A stretch of DNA of 64,000 bases from JAKVCB01 sp965243695 (GCA_965243695.1 CBDEWC010000046.1:1-64000); one strand, 5' to 3'; shown: positions 45,590 through 54,970, counted from the first letter of the stretch. Numbers and translations are program-made. The notes: generated from the sequence alone by a model not told the origin.

Positions 45590-46165
45590 TTAAATGAGCA
45601 TTCCAGTGAGAGAAAAGTACGCGATGGTTCCGATGGCGATCGGAATCCCATAAGGCAATAGTAGCATCGCTGGCTTTCGCTTCGCCGCTATCGCCGACAG
45701 CTTTTCTGGATCCTGGATCGACGCAATTTCGTGCCAAATCATCCAGAACTGTTGGTGGTGTTTATTCCACGCCCGGCGGGAAAGCACCATGCACACTGCA
45801 ATCACACCACCGGCGAGTGCCGAAAACGCAAAAGCGTAGATAGTCACCCCGCCCCATACCCATGCGCCAATTCCAGCCATCAGTTTGACGTCACCGGCGC
45901 CCATACCGCCAATCGCATAGGCAGGTAGCAACAAAAGCAAACCAACGGCCGTGCCTAGCAGACTGTAAAGCAAACCTTCCCACCAGGGATAACCAGAAAG
46001 CACACTACTGTAGACCCAACCCGATACAATCATCGGAAAGGTCAACCAGTTCGGAACCTTGAGCTGCAAACCATCAATGACAGCCGCCACAACCAGGGTC
46101 ACGGTGACCAACCAAATGGGCCAATTCTCAACGACCGCCTTGCTTAACGTTTCGGTTTCAAACAT
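45590..46165 (-). CDS. cpaA: Prepilin peptidase CpaA/TadV
   Basis: A24-family aspartic peptidase that processes Flp prepilins. The 191-residue membrane protein has both catalytic aspartates: one in AAVIDGLQLKVPNWLT near residue 33 and the other in the GxGD motif MGAGDVKLMAGIGAW. About five spans are predicted. The length is normal for CpaA, which lacks the N-terminal methylase domain of PilD. It follows the pilin gene in the Tad locus. Confidence 0.91.
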   Translation of the reverse strand: MFETETLSKAVVENWPIWLVTVTLVVAAVIDGLQLKVPNWLTFPMIVSGWVYSSVLSGYPWWEGLLYSLLGTAVGLLLLLPAYAIGGMGAGDVKLMAGIGAWVWGGVTIYAFAFSALAGGVIAVCMVLSRRAWNKHHQQFWMIWHEIASIQDPEKLSAIAAKRKPAMLLLPYGIPIAIGTIAYFSLTGMLI

Positions 46166-46662
46166 TTTCTAGTCTGTTCACAAGAGAAAATATGCGATTT
46201 ACACCTGCCGCATTGCCTAAGGCTAGACGCGGAGGCCAAAGAAAAAGCTCAACACGACAGTGATGGCTGTGCAAAAGTAACACGCCACTTCCACAGCCGA
46301 ATCTAAAACCTCGATGGGCAATACAGAGTACACGCCTGGACTCCAACTAGCGATTTTTTCAAGCTGTTAATTTTTCAAGCTGTGGGCCACATGCAGTCTG
46401 GCCGTTGCTAACCAAAGCGTAGGTTACAAACGGCCTGCTGGCAGATGATTCGCGCGCGTCTTCCTGCAAAACCGCATGATGGCGACGGGAACCAGCATTC
46501 TGTCACTCCCAAAAAATGAATGAATGTGTGGATTTTTCCGGTCCCACCCCTTGCAGCATAAAATCTGACCAGGTGACAAAAAAAACCCTCAGCAACGAAA
46601 CTCGTTGCCAAGGGGGTCGATGACTCAATAGCGTGCAGGGTGTTTGGCCAGGAAGCCGGGCG
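46166..46662. other. Gap between the pilin gene and cpaA
   Basis: 497 bases. It holds the pilin terminator (46577-46615) and a 16-bp imperfect duplication near 46355-46383. The terminator and the distance suggest the pilin is mostly transcribed separately from the assembly genes. Confidence 0.5.
46577..46615 (-). terminator. Rho-independent terminator of the Flp pilin gene
   Basis: On the minus strand a hairpin (CCCT...GCAACG with CGTTGC...AGGG) is followed by a run of seven T. It lies about 50 bases after the pilin stop. Confidence 0.82.
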
Positions 46663-46839
46663 TTAGCCGCCCAACTGCGATGCAATATTTGTGAATGCAT
46701 CCGAAGCACTCGTTCCCACCGAACGAATTGCCGTCAAACAAACAATCACAATCAGGGCCAGCATCACGGCATACTCTACCGCCGTGGGACCATCTTCTGA
46801 AACCAGGAAACGTTGCACCTTCTTTGTGAGCTTCTTCAT
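46663..46839 (-). CDS. Flp-family type IVb pilin (Tad locus)
   Basis: A 58-residue prepilin: lysine-rich leader MKKLTKKVQRFLV, then SEDGPTAVEYAVMLALIVIV with the conserved Glu-Tyr pair of Flp pilins, and a short tail ending SQLGG. The ATG at 46839 has GGAGG five bases upstream. A Rho-independent terminator follows the stop. This is the main structural subunit of the Tad pilus; cleavage is by the CpaA peptidase encoded next. Confidence 0.92.
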   Translation of the reverse strand: MKKLTKKVQRFLVSEDGPTAVEYAVMLALIVIVCLTAIRSVGTSASDAFTNIASQLGG

Positions 46840-47611
46840 TGTATCCTCCGATTCCTAGTGCGGGCCGTGCAGGCCTACACCCTACAAAAGTGACGGAGAC
46901 TTTCAAAACAGTTCGTCTCCGGTAAACGACTTTTCCCAGCGGTTGAACACTTCCTTTCCACGGACCTGAAACATGCTGGTAAAAGTCCTGTCCAAATTGA
47001 TCACGCAAACCTCGGCCAACTCTTGGTTGGTCCTCGGTAGCAGACCGGGTGTTGCCACAGGCAACTGCCAACATCCTTTTCGGTACCAGGCAGGTCGCAC
47101 ATCGGCGAACCGTTGGATTTGCATCCCAGACTTACAGCTGGTTTGCACTCTTAAGGATGATGACAAAACAGGCCCTTTGGCTCATTACGGCGACTCTTCG
47201 CCCAACACGCTGTAGCCATACCCGAATTCCTGGTTGGATCAGGAATTGGAACGCCGAACGGCAAACATAGGAAAAGAGAAGCTGTTGTTAGGCGAAACCG
47301 GTTCGCCTTCACATTGAACTCTATGTCACAAAGAGCCCCTGTCAAACTTGCCCCTTGAGCAAATCCGGTGATTTTTCCCTGCCCCGCCGGGTGATCCGTC
47401 GTTATAACTGGCCCCCTTGCCAGGCAGGCAACAAGGCATGCCCCATATTGCAGACGTTCTCGGGCCACTTCTCAAAAAGCGAACCCGCACGCTAGCACTT
47501 CAGGCCAACTGCAACTCGGGTTGCCGGTCAACAGAAAACTGGGGTAGCCTTCAGGCACGCTGCTCAACTCCAAACTGGGCGGAACTTTGACCGGAAAAGG
47601 AAATTCCTGCC
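46840..47611. other. Intergenic region of 772 bases, no gene seen
   Basis: Lies between the divergent pilin gene and the secreted repeat protein. No open frame shows family resemblance and no RNA gene or array was recognised. It should contain the pilin promoter. Confidence 0.5.
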
Positions 47612-48490
47612 ATGCGCACTGTTTGCCTGTCACTTCTTGTCACCCTTGGCCTGGGAATTGCTGGGCAGGCTGGTGTGGTCTTTGAATTTGAATCCCGCGG
47701 TTACGGGCCTGCACCTTCTCCACCTCAGACGGTGCCAATGGCTCCACCTCAGACGGTGCCAATGGCTCCACCTCAGACGGTGCCAATGGCTCCACCTCAG
47801 ACGGTGCTAATGGCGGCTGACGGAACCAACTTTGCGATGGAAATCGAGGGCGATCCGTATGGTCCTGGAGGTCGTCTGATTTATCGGGGCGGTTCCCAGG
47901 AGGTGTGCGTCGTTAACTATCACACAGCAACCTACTTTGTCATCAACCTCCAAACCCTCCAAACCCTGTCTCTACAAATCCAACAAACCGTCGACCAGGC
48001 CGGACAACTCACACCCAAAAATCCGGCCGAAGGTCAAGCAACCATGCAATCATTAATCACCGGCGGACCTCCAACAACGCAACCGCCCACTATCGCCGTG
48101 GTTGATACCGGAGAACCAACCCGGGTGAATGGCTATCCGTGCGTTCGACATGAGGTCCGCCGTGATGGAGTCAAGATTCGCGATGTCTGGATCACCGACT
48201 GGGGCAACGTCGACGGCGGCTGGGAAATTGCTGCCGTTTTTACCGCAATGGCACAGTTCGTTCAAAACATCAACCAGTCGCTACCAGCCGGCTCCGGTAA
48301 CTCATTCGAAGATAACATCTTTGCCTCGCTGAGAGACATCAACGGTTTTCCGGTCGCCAGTCGCGACTATATGCCCGATGGCAACACCAAAATCGAAACC
48401 ACGCTGCGAGGTACAACCCTTCATCCACTCAGCCCGGCTACCTTTCTGCCACCCCCCGGGTACCGCCAGCAGTCGTTCTTGGCCCCCTGA
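47612..48490 (+). CDS. Secreted protein with PPQTVPMA repeats, DUF4412-like
   Basis: The 292-residue protein has a signal peptide (VCLSLLVTLGLGIAGQAG). A linker follows with four copies of the octapeptide PPQTVPMA (last copy PPQTVLMA). A beta-rich domain of about 200 residues comes next (LIYRGGSQEVCVVNYHTATYFV, then GYPCVRHEVRRDGVKIRDVW). The domain resembles DUF4412 or outer-membrane lipoprotein carrier-type folds, but I am not sure. No lipobox is seen. Confidence 0.65.
   Translation: MRTVCLSLLVTLGLGIAGQAGVVFEFESRGYGPAPSPPQTVPMAPPQTVPMAPPQTVPMAPPQTVLMAADGTNFAMEIEGDPYGPGGRLIYRGGSQEVCVVNYHTATYFVINLQTLQTLSLQIQQTVDQAGQLTPKNPAEGQATMQSLITGGPPTTQPPTIAVVDTGEPTRVNGYPCVRHEVRRDGVKIRDVWITDWGNVDGGWEIAAVFTAMAQFVQNINQSLPAGSGNSFEDNIFASLRDINGFPVASRDYMPDGNTKIETTLRGTTLHPLSPATFLPPPGYRQQSFLAP
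47720..47815. repeat. 24-bp tandem repeat x4
   Basis: Three identical 24-bp units and a fourth with two changes encode the PPQTVPMA octapeptides just after the signal peptide. The length keeps the frame. Confidence 0.93.
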
Positions 48491-49307
48491 GCTACCCATT
48501 CGGTCAGAACCACCCTGGTACCCGCAAGCGAAAACGTCCGGTGTAGGGCTCGCAAAAACTTCTCCCAGCCCGCTCTTCTCGGCAACCTCGTAACCTCTTC
48601 TCAACCACAGACGCGCGGTTGATCTTCTCAACCACAGACGCGGTTGATCCGTGTCTCGACGTTGATCCGTATCGAGACATGGATCCATGCCTCGACCGTG
48701 CGCTGGTCGTACCCGCGTTTTTTGCAACCGGGAATCGTCACGCAGTGCAAGCAAGTGGGCACTCTACAGATACAGGGAGCGACCTTTCCACAGGTCGCTA
48801 CCAAAAAGCCAACCCGCTCCGTCGGAAATCGACGTTTCAGGCTCCCTCGCGCCAGATTGGGCCCGTCAAATTCGGTCGCAACCGGAGTGTCAACATGTCG
48901 GGGTGACAAAAATCCCCCCCCACCTGTCGGGGGGAGACCTCAAATTTTGATTTCCACCATGTTGCTTCCAATTCAATCATTTTTCCAGCCAAGAAACCGC
49001 GCCTATGAAAAACCACCCTGGCCACTTTTAACCGACTTACACAGAGACCGTGTCCATCTGTCCGTTACGAGTGACCACCGACAAAGAACCGTAATTGGTG
49101 GCCAACACCCCTCAGGGCCGTTAACCACCACTCCACTACAAGGCCAATACTCATGCACCAACTCGGCCTCGTGCTGAATGACAGACACAAACCTGTCCTG
49201 CAAGCCCAGGTCGTGACCCCGCTGTTGCTGCCCTCACGCACCATCCAACCATCCAACTTAGTGATCCCTGTCACATAAGCCCCTTCATGAAAAAGGAAAA
49301 TGGTCCC
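48491..49307. other. Intergenic region of 817 bases with repeats
   Basis: Holds an imperfect tandem duplication (about 48597-48648, 27 and 25 bases) followed by a patch of related GTTGATCC/GTCTCGAC phrases, then the conserved 39-bp element of the PEP-CTERM cassettes. No gene was recognised. Confidence 0.55.
48921..48959 (+). promoter_or_regulatory. Conserved 39-bp element upstream of PEP-CTERM cassette 1
   Basis: Matches 51869-51907 at 34 of 39 positions without gaps (CACCTGTCGGG...TTGATTTCCACCA). It lies about 350 bases before the first PEP-CTERM gene. Both copies share a later CGCCTATGA about 50 bases downstream. Role unknown; likely promoter or operator. Confidence 0.55.
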
Positions 49308-51500
49308 ATGAATTTTTCGCACAAGCTTACCACTGTCTTTGCCACGCCTTTGGTGGCTTCCCTTCTCGCTTCTCTGACATTTGCCGTCCCCGTATCCGTC
49401 TTTCACTATGACAGTGACCACTGTGATCCACTCAGTGTTCCTAGAGACGTCGACGAACTGGGAATCGGTGGCTACGTTTTGTCACCTCCCACTGACACGC
49501 CAGGTGTAACGGTACCTACCACGGTCATCCTGACTGGCCATGACAACATCGTGACCGTTGATCCCGGAACACCCGGCATACCAACGGACCCGCTCGATCC
49601 TATCGATCCTCCCGATCCGGTTGGTGGTCCTTTCCCGGAAGACGAACGAATCTCGGCATTTGCCATTCAAGGCCATATGCCGGCCTGCCATCACTCGGAC
49701 GATCCTGACAGATTAGACTCCATCGTATCCATTACCAACCTGACCAGTCCCAAACGATCTTTCTCTCAACTTTGGTACGTCGCAAATCCAAACGTCTATC
49801 TTTCCAACTACGATGGATATGTTGGCCAGTTAGGATTTGAAGATGCCGGCACCGGACTCGCTTTTCGCATTGACGGCGAAGGGCACAACCGTCCGTTGTT
49901 GACAGAGAGTGGGAATGCCAACGGCATTTTTGAACCTGGTGAAACCTGGAAATTCGTCATCCAGGACTATGACTCGGGCACCTTAGGAATTGATGCAGCC
50001 GGCTTGGCCTCGATTGGCGTTGCCGGTGGCTCCCTGATGGGCGGAAATTCCTCCGGAAGCATCATTGGCATTCCAGTTCCTGAACCGACCAGCCTGGCTT
50101 TGCTGGCTATCGGCCTGGTCGCTCCCCTACTGCGACGGCGTTCGGTGCCACAGGTCGCCTCGAAAACAGCACCGGCTGAGCAAGCCAGGGTGGCTCGATA
50201 CACGGGCACCCGCTCCTGGATGCAAACCTTGGCAGCCGTGAGCCTCACCTTCGCGCTCGTTGCAACCACAGCACAGGCCCAGGTTATTGACCGTTTCTTC
50301 ACCGTGCAGCCCATTCAGGTCTGTAACGACGCAGGAGGCAGCTGTGCCCCAACTCCCATGTTCCAGACAGAGACGGAAAAAATCTTTGCCCAGGCAGGAG
50401 TCGCTCCGATTTTTCTGCCAACCACGCAGCTAAACGACTCGGCGCTGTTGGCTTCTTCTTCGGTCTCCGATCTCAACGTGGCGGGTAATGGCCAGCATGC
50501 TGATCCCCTGACGATTAACATGTGGTTCGTCGAAGACATGCCAACCAACCCCGGATGGGTCCTTTATGGAGAAGCCTATCTCAATGGTAACGGAGTCGCC
50601 ATCAACGGTACGGCAGTACAAAATTACAACGGCGGCGTTGGCCGAATCGACACCGTCGCTCACGAAATCGGACACAACATGGGACTTGGCCACGGTAATT
50701 TTGGCGCCGGTGGCGCCAACAATCTCCTCACCCAGGGAAGTTCCAGAGACGTCCCTGGTGGCATTGGCCACATTACTCCTGACGGCGACGACCTCAGTCA
50801 ACTCACCGTAGACCAAATCGCCGAACTGCGCACATCGCCGTTTCTTAACACGGTTCCTGAAGTGCTCGTCGATACAAACGGTTCAACTCCCTACAATGGC
50901 AATGACTTTTTCCTGGTCGACTTTTCCAGTGGACCGGCGGGCATGTCCCTGGCAAGCCTCACGATGGACCTGAGTCCCGTCAATGCGTTTCTCGATCCAA
51001 CCAATGTTTATCCCGGTCTCGATGGCAGTCCGTTTGCAGTCGACCCCAGTTCCCTGGTTGGCCTGAACGCCGCCGACATCACCGCCAGCGGCGATACGGA
51101 CGGTAGCCAAATGCTGACAATTGACTTTGCCCCAGATTCGTTCACCGGAGGAGACTCCTTCCGCTTTGGAATCGACGTTGACCTCAATGACGCAATCGAC
51201 ACCTTTGGTGCCACGCCCGAACAGCTTATTGGCACGATTTTCTCCTTTGAATTTGAGAGTGGCCTCAGTTCTGAAGCCGAAATTGCAGAAGACCTCATTG
51301 CCAGCTCAATCAAGCCGTCCCAATACTTGTCTTTTGCTGGGGATCCCGTGTCAAGGGTTCTCGATGTGCCCTTCGAGTGGCACCTGCATCCAGACCCGGT
51401 TCGCATCGTCCCCGAACCCTCCAGCCTGGTCATCATCGGACTCGGCCTGGTCTTGACCGTCGGTTTGAAACCTGGCCGAACCAAGCAGCGGCTTGCCTGA
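49308..51500 (+). CDS. Fused double PEP-CTERM protein: PEP-CTERM module plus metzincin-like protease
   Basis: The 730-residue protein has two complete secreted proteins in one frame. Module 1 (about 1-275) has a signal peptide, a conserved domain related to the gene at 52046, and a PEP-CTERM sorting tail (VPEPTSLALLAIGL then RRR at 274-276). After 28 residues a second signal-peptide-like segment appears (MQTLAAVSLTFALVATTAQAQ, 305-325). Module 2 carries the zinc motif HEIGHNMGLGH (452-462), HEXXHXXGXXH of metzincins, and a second tail (VPEPSSLVIIGLGL at 701). ATG 49308 follows AAGGAAA and matches the start context of the paralogue. Whether it is cleaved between modules is unknown. Confidence 0.85.
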   Translation: MNFSHKLTTVFATPLVASLLASLTFAVPVSVFHYDSDHCDPLSVPRDVDELGIGGYVLSPPTDTPGVTVPTTVILTGHDNIVTVDPGTPGIPTDPLDPIDPPDPVGGPFPEDERISAFAIQGHMPACHHSDDPDRLDSIVSITNLTSPKRSFSQLWYVANPNVYLSNYDGYVGQLGFEDAGTGLAFRIDGEGHNRPLLTESGNANGIFEPGETWKFVIQDYDSGTLGIDAAGLASIGVAGGSLMGGNSSGSIIGIPVPEPTSLALLAIGLVAPLLRRRSVPQVASKTAPAEQARVARYTGTRSWMQTLAAVSLTFALVATTAQAQVIDRFFTVQPIQVCNDAGGSCAPTPMFQTETEKIFAQAGVAPIFLPTTQLNDSALLASSSVSDLNVAGNGQHADPLTINMWFVEDMPTNPGWVLYGEAYLNGNGVAINGTAVQNYNGGVGRIDTVAHEIGHNMGLGHGNFGAGGANNLLTQGSSRDVPGGIGHITPDGDDLSQLTVDQIAELRTSPFLNTVPEVLVDTNGSTPYNGNDFFLVDFSSGPAGMSLASLTMDLSPVNAFLDPTNVYPGLDGSPFAVDPSSLVGLNAADITASGDTDGSQMLTIDFAPDSFTGGDSFRFGIDVDLNDAIDTFGATPEQLIGTIFSFEFESGLSSEAEIAEDLIASSIKPSQYLSFAGDPVSRVLDVPFEWHLHPDPVRIVPEPSSLVIIGLGLVLTVGLKPGRTKQRLA

Positions 51501-51580
51501 ACCGTCACGGTAGCACGCCCACGTTTTGAGAAAACTAAAAACATTTTCCAGACAATTCCGACAGTAACACTCTTGAACAC

Positions 51581-51616
51581 CTCCCCGCGTCATGCAAATG
51601 ACGCGGGGAGTTTTTT
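51581..51616 (+). terminator. Rho-independent terminator of the fusion gene
   Basis: A perfect 13-bp stem (CTCCCCGCGTCAT with its complement) around GCAA is followed by six T, 80 bases after the stop. Confidence 0.92.
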
Positions 51617-51868
51617 GCACTGCACCCGACAGCCCAATGTCACCTGACTACCAGCACCAACGGTTATAAAAATCCTGCGAGAGGCAACCTGTCGGCCCCT
51701 CTGGAAACTGGCTGCATCGTTTCCACAGCTTGCCGCGAAAAATTGGTGCCGTTTCACTCGGCCCCGCAACTATGGGCCGCCCGCAGTTGCCTGGCGACCG
51801 ACTGGGCTCGGGGCCCCCGCTCGTGACCACAGGCTCAAGGGGGGGAAATGCCCAATTTTTTCTTTTCT

Positions 51869-51907
51869 CACCTGTCGGGCAGAGACCCAAAATCTTGATT
51901 TCCACCA
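51869..51907 (+). promoter_or_regulatory. Conserved 39-bp element upstream of PEP-CTERM cassette 2
   Basis: Second copy of the element at 48921-48959, here about 140 bases before the ATG of the single-module PEP-CTERM gene. Confidence 0.55.
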
Positions 51908-52045
51908 CAGGCCCTCAAAACACAAGTCTGTCTCCAGTGAAACAATCGCCTATGACACAACTGTTCTCTGCTTTAAGTCGTTCAAGAACTGTTCAATTCA
52001 GACTCCTTTTGTCCAAACTCTCCTCATGTAAAAGGAAATGGTCCC

Positions 52046-52768
52046 ATGAAGTCTTCCCAACACTTTGCCATGTTTCTCTCTGCTTCCTTGGTAGCAAGCC
52101 TACTCGGTTCCCTTGCTTTTGCCGTTCCAGCCCAAGTTTATTACGACGATACCGAACACTGTGATCCCCTCTTCGTCCCCACGGACGTCGACGAACTGGG
52201 AATCGGACAGTCTGTGGCCGGCGCTATCGTTGGCCCCTTCCCGAAAGACGAAGAAATCACCGCATTCGCAATTGAGGAATACATGCCTGCCTGCATGCAC
52301 TCCGACGATCCCGACAAGGTCGACTCGATTGTGTCAATCACCAACCTTACCGTTCCACAACGGTCCTTTTCCGAACTGTGGTATGTAGCAAATCCCAATA
52401 CCTACATTTCGAACTGGGATGGTCTTGTTGGTCAAGTTGGTTCCGCAGACCTGGGTTCAGGACCCGCTTTTCGGATCGACAACGTCGGACACAACCGTCC
52501 GCTATTGTCCGAAAGTGGCACAGCCGATGGCATTTTTGAACCTGGTGAAACGTGGAAATTTGTAGTGCAAGACTATGACGCTGGTAGCCTGGGACTTGAT
52601 GCGGCAGCCTTCACCTCCATCGGCGTTGCTGGTGGTTCGCTCGGAGGCGGAAAATCGTCAGGTAGTATTATTGGTATTCCCATGCGTGTTCCCGAACCGA
52701 GTGGACTGGCTTTACTGGCAATCGGCCTGGTCACCCCCGCCTTACGAAGACGCCAACGTTGCAGATAA
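52046..52768 (+). CDS. PEP-CTERM secreted protein (single module)
   Basis: The 240-residue protein has a signal peptide, a domain with two invariant Cys (HCDPL and YMPAC), and the blocks DSIVSITNLT, LWYVANPN, GHNRPLL and GIFEPGETWKFV. It ends in a PEP-CTERM tail (VPEPSGLALLAIGL, then RRRQR). PEP-CTERM tails are recognised by exosortases and direct proteins to the outer surface or matrix. It is closely related to module 1 of the fusion gene, which has an extra Pro/Asp-rich insert of about 40 residues. The ATG context (AAAGGAAATGGTCCC) is shared by both genes. Confidence 0.9.
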   Translation: MKSSQHFAMFLSASLVASLLGSLAFAVPAQVYYDDTEHCDPLFVPTDVDELGIGQSVAGAIVGPFPKDEEITAFAIEEYMPACMHSDDPDKVDSIVSITNLTVPQRSFSELWYVANPNTYISNWDGLVGQVGSADLGSGPAFRIDNVGHNRPLLSESGTADGIFEPGETWKFVVQDYDAGSLGLDAAAFTSIGVAGGSLGGGKSSGSIIGIPMRVPEPSGLALLAIGLVTPALRRRQRCR

Positions 52769-53294
52769 ACCCCAGCCCAAACAAGCTGTTCTGTAATTTA
52801 AAAACACTGAACACGTCTGTAGGACAAGCCTAAGAAAAAACCGTTTTACACTTCCCTCCGTCATCCAAATGACGGAGGGATTTTTTGTGGCACTGCGTCC
52901 ATAAAGCACCAACCATAATGGCTAAACGTCTGGCCCACTTGACCGTACTGACCTGCCTGGTTGGTGGAACCGGGGATCCAGTGACGTGCCAGACCATCCA
53001 GCATTGGTCGGCTACCTCCTGCAAAATGACCGCGACCAAAAAATGCTCCTCACCAATTTTTTTCCGAGGAACTGGCCATTGATCTGACCACCGTGCAAGA
53101 CGTGGCCGCAGACAGCCTTCTCCCGCCCCGTGATTGAAACGCTACTTGGCCGAGTATGGCCGCCTACCTGGCGGCGGGCAGGATGGGTTGAACTCCCACA
53201 ACCGCTCCCCCCTGGCAATGGTCCTCTAGAACGACTGCCTCTCCAAGACCTATTGTTCCACCGGGTGCTTGAGACCTTCTTTTTAAGCCACGAC
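52769..53294. other. Convergent gap of 526 bases
   Basis: Holds the terminator of the PEP-CTERM gene. A GTG-started frame of 63 residues at 53130-53321 was considered but not accepted. Confidence 0.5.
52854..52886 (+). terminator. Rho-independent terminator of the single-module PEP-CTERM gene
   Basis: A perfect 11-bp stem (CCCTCCGTCAT) around CCAA is followed by A and six T, 86 bases after the stop. The stem and loop resemble the terminator at 51581, including GTCAT-N4-ATGAC at the tip. Confidence 0.92.
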
Positions 53295-53885
53295 TTATTG
53301 CGCCGCATACAACGCTTGTAGAAACCGGCTGAAACGCCGTTCAATTTTGCTCCTCACGTGCGACGCAAACAGGTTGAGCCACGTGACCGCGACCGTGTCA
53401 CCAAGTCCGTCGATCATCACCAGTCGCATCTTGTCTGGTGTGCATTTTTGAAACAGGAGATTATGCAATCCCATATCGTAGTTGAATATAATCAGGTTGC
53501 TCAAAAAGTAGTTTTTCAATTCATCCAAATAGGGTGAAAGTTCCGAGACTTGCATATCATTTTTCAAATACCAACTCAAAGGCTTTGAAACTTCCCCGTC
53601 GTAATCACAAATCAGATCCACGACAAATCCATCACCCAAATTGGTTTTCACGAACCCGTAATATCGCGGGCAATGATCGAATGAAATGCCCTTGCGCTTG
53701 ACGAGGTTCTTGTAGTACTTCACTTCCCGCCTACTTTGCCGATCGTCCTTAATGATCGGAATCTTGATGGCTTTGCCGGGGTCTTCAGGATGCACGTAGC
53801 AGACACGTTCAACACCCGCACCGACCAGGTCGGTTGTGATTTGAACGATCTCCTCGGACCTGGAACCTTGCTGCACGATCCGCAC
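53295..53885 (-). CDS. YrbL-family (kinase-like fold) protein
   Basis: The 196-residue protein matches the YrbL family: LVGAGVERVCYVHPEDPGKAIKI, then RREVKYYKNL, PRYYGFVKTNLGDGFVVDLI and LIIFNYDMGLHNLLF. The fold is that of small protein kinases. The catalytic-loop region (YDMGLHNLL) has Asp and Asn positions, but activity of this family is unproven. In enterobacteria yrbL is controlled by PhoP; nothing here shows that link. It is followed on the same strand by nothing co-oriented. Confidence 0.78.
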   Translation of the reverse strand: MRIVQQGSRSEEIVQITTDLVGAGVERVCYVHPEDPGKAIKIPIIKDDRQSRREVKYYKNLVKRKGISFDHCPRYYGFVKTNLGDGFVVDLICDYDGEVSKPLSWYLKNDMQVSELSPYLDELKNYFLSNLIIFNYDMGLHNLLFQKCTPDKMRLVMIDGLGDTVAVTWLNLFASHVRSKIERRFSRFLQALYAAQ

Positions 53886-54018
53886 CTGCCTGTTCGTCGT
53901 AGGGATAAGAATCCGAATTGCGGTTTTCCGAGGAGTATATCAACTTGCACCTGGCCTGGCAGCAGCGATTATTCGCCAAACGACCCTACTGGCGTCTTGG
54001 CCCATCATCGCCTGCCAA

Positions 54019-54813
54019 TCAATCAAACGGATGGCGGGGCAATCCCAGGCCATGCACGTCCTCGCCGCGAACCAGAAAAAAAATTCTCGGCATCGGGTCG
54101 CCGTTACGGTAATCATAGTACGTTGAACTTCCCAACTCGCCGTCAGGGGCAATGTACCGAAATACCATCGCTCGCCGCCACTGATCCGACAAATTTGGAC
54201 CCGATTCATGCGGCATCATGACGTCATGAATGGCCGCCTGCCCGGCTTTCATGTTGTAGTAGACCTTGATCTCATCGAGGTTTGTTGGCAACTCGCGAAG
54301 ATCCATGTCCCATTTAAACACGTCGTGCTCGACCGCATGCTGAATCCGCGGCAATGCACCTCTGGCATGCCCTCCCGGAACCACCGCCATGGTACCCGAC
54401 ACTTCATCGACATCATCGAACGCAATCCACACGCTGGCACCAAACTTACCATTGACGTTTGTCCATTCCACACCGTCCTGGTGCCAGGGCACGGGGCGCC
54501 CGGTATGTGGTGGCTTGGCAATCAAATGCGATGACCAAAACGTGATATTCGGACCGATCTGCCGTTCGACCATGTCGAGAATCGCGGGATGCGTTGCCAA
54601 TTCCCAGACCCAATGTTCAATCAGGTGGGTACCAATAATGGCGTCGGACGGAATATCGGGGTGAAGTTGCCCGAGCATACGATCGATGTGCTGGCGACAA
54701 TCGGCTAATCCGGCGGGCGTGAGAAAGTGATCAAAAATGCGAAACCCATTCTTCACGTATTGAGCGTGATCTGCTTCGCAGTAGCCAAAACGGTCATCTA
54801 ACAAATTGTTCAC
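54019..54813 (-). CDS. Phytanoyl-CoA dioxygenase-family (PhyH) protein
   Basis: Non-heme iron, 2-oxoglutarate-dependent oxygenase family. In this 264-residue protein WHQDGVEWTN supplies the His-x-Asp pair and MMPHESGPNLSDQWRRAMVFRY supplies the distal His and the Arg that binds 2-oxoglutarate. The double-stranded helix core is complete. Substrate is not known; the family ranges from phytanoyl-CoA to ectoine and natural-product hydroxylases. Confidence 0.85.
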   Translation of the reverse strand: MNNLLDDRFGYCEADHAQYVKNGFRIFDHFLTPAGLADCRQHIDRMLGQLHPDIPSDAIIGTHLIEHWVWELATHPAILDMVERQIGPNITFWSSHLIAKPPHTGRPVPWHQDGVEWTNVNGKFGASVWIAFDDVDEVSGTMAVVPGGHARGALPRIQHAVEHDVFKWDMDLRELPTNLDEIKVYYNMKAGQAAIHDVMMPHESGPNLSDQWRRAMVFRYIAPDGELGSSTYYDYRNGDPMPRIFFLVRGEDVHGLGLPRHPFD

Positions 54814-54970
54814 AGGAAGCCTTTACTTTGGTACCGCCTCGTTGACATTTATGATCCCAACCATAACTTTCAGGCGTGCCTGTTGCGTAGCCATACTCCG
54901 CTTGCAACCTATAACAACCCACCACAAGTAGACGCATCACAATTCCGCAAAGCGAGCGCAAACTGAAACA

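Larger units (their letters stand above)
51501..52045. other. Intergenic region between the two PEP-CTERM cassettes
   Basis: Contains the terminator of the fusion gene and the second copy of the 39-bp element. No gene was recognised. Confidence 0.6.

Noticed and set aside
53130..53321. GTG-started 63-residue frame before the YrbL gene
   Set aside because: Overlaps the end of the YrbL gene, lacks a Shine-Dalgarno sequence and resembles nothing I know.
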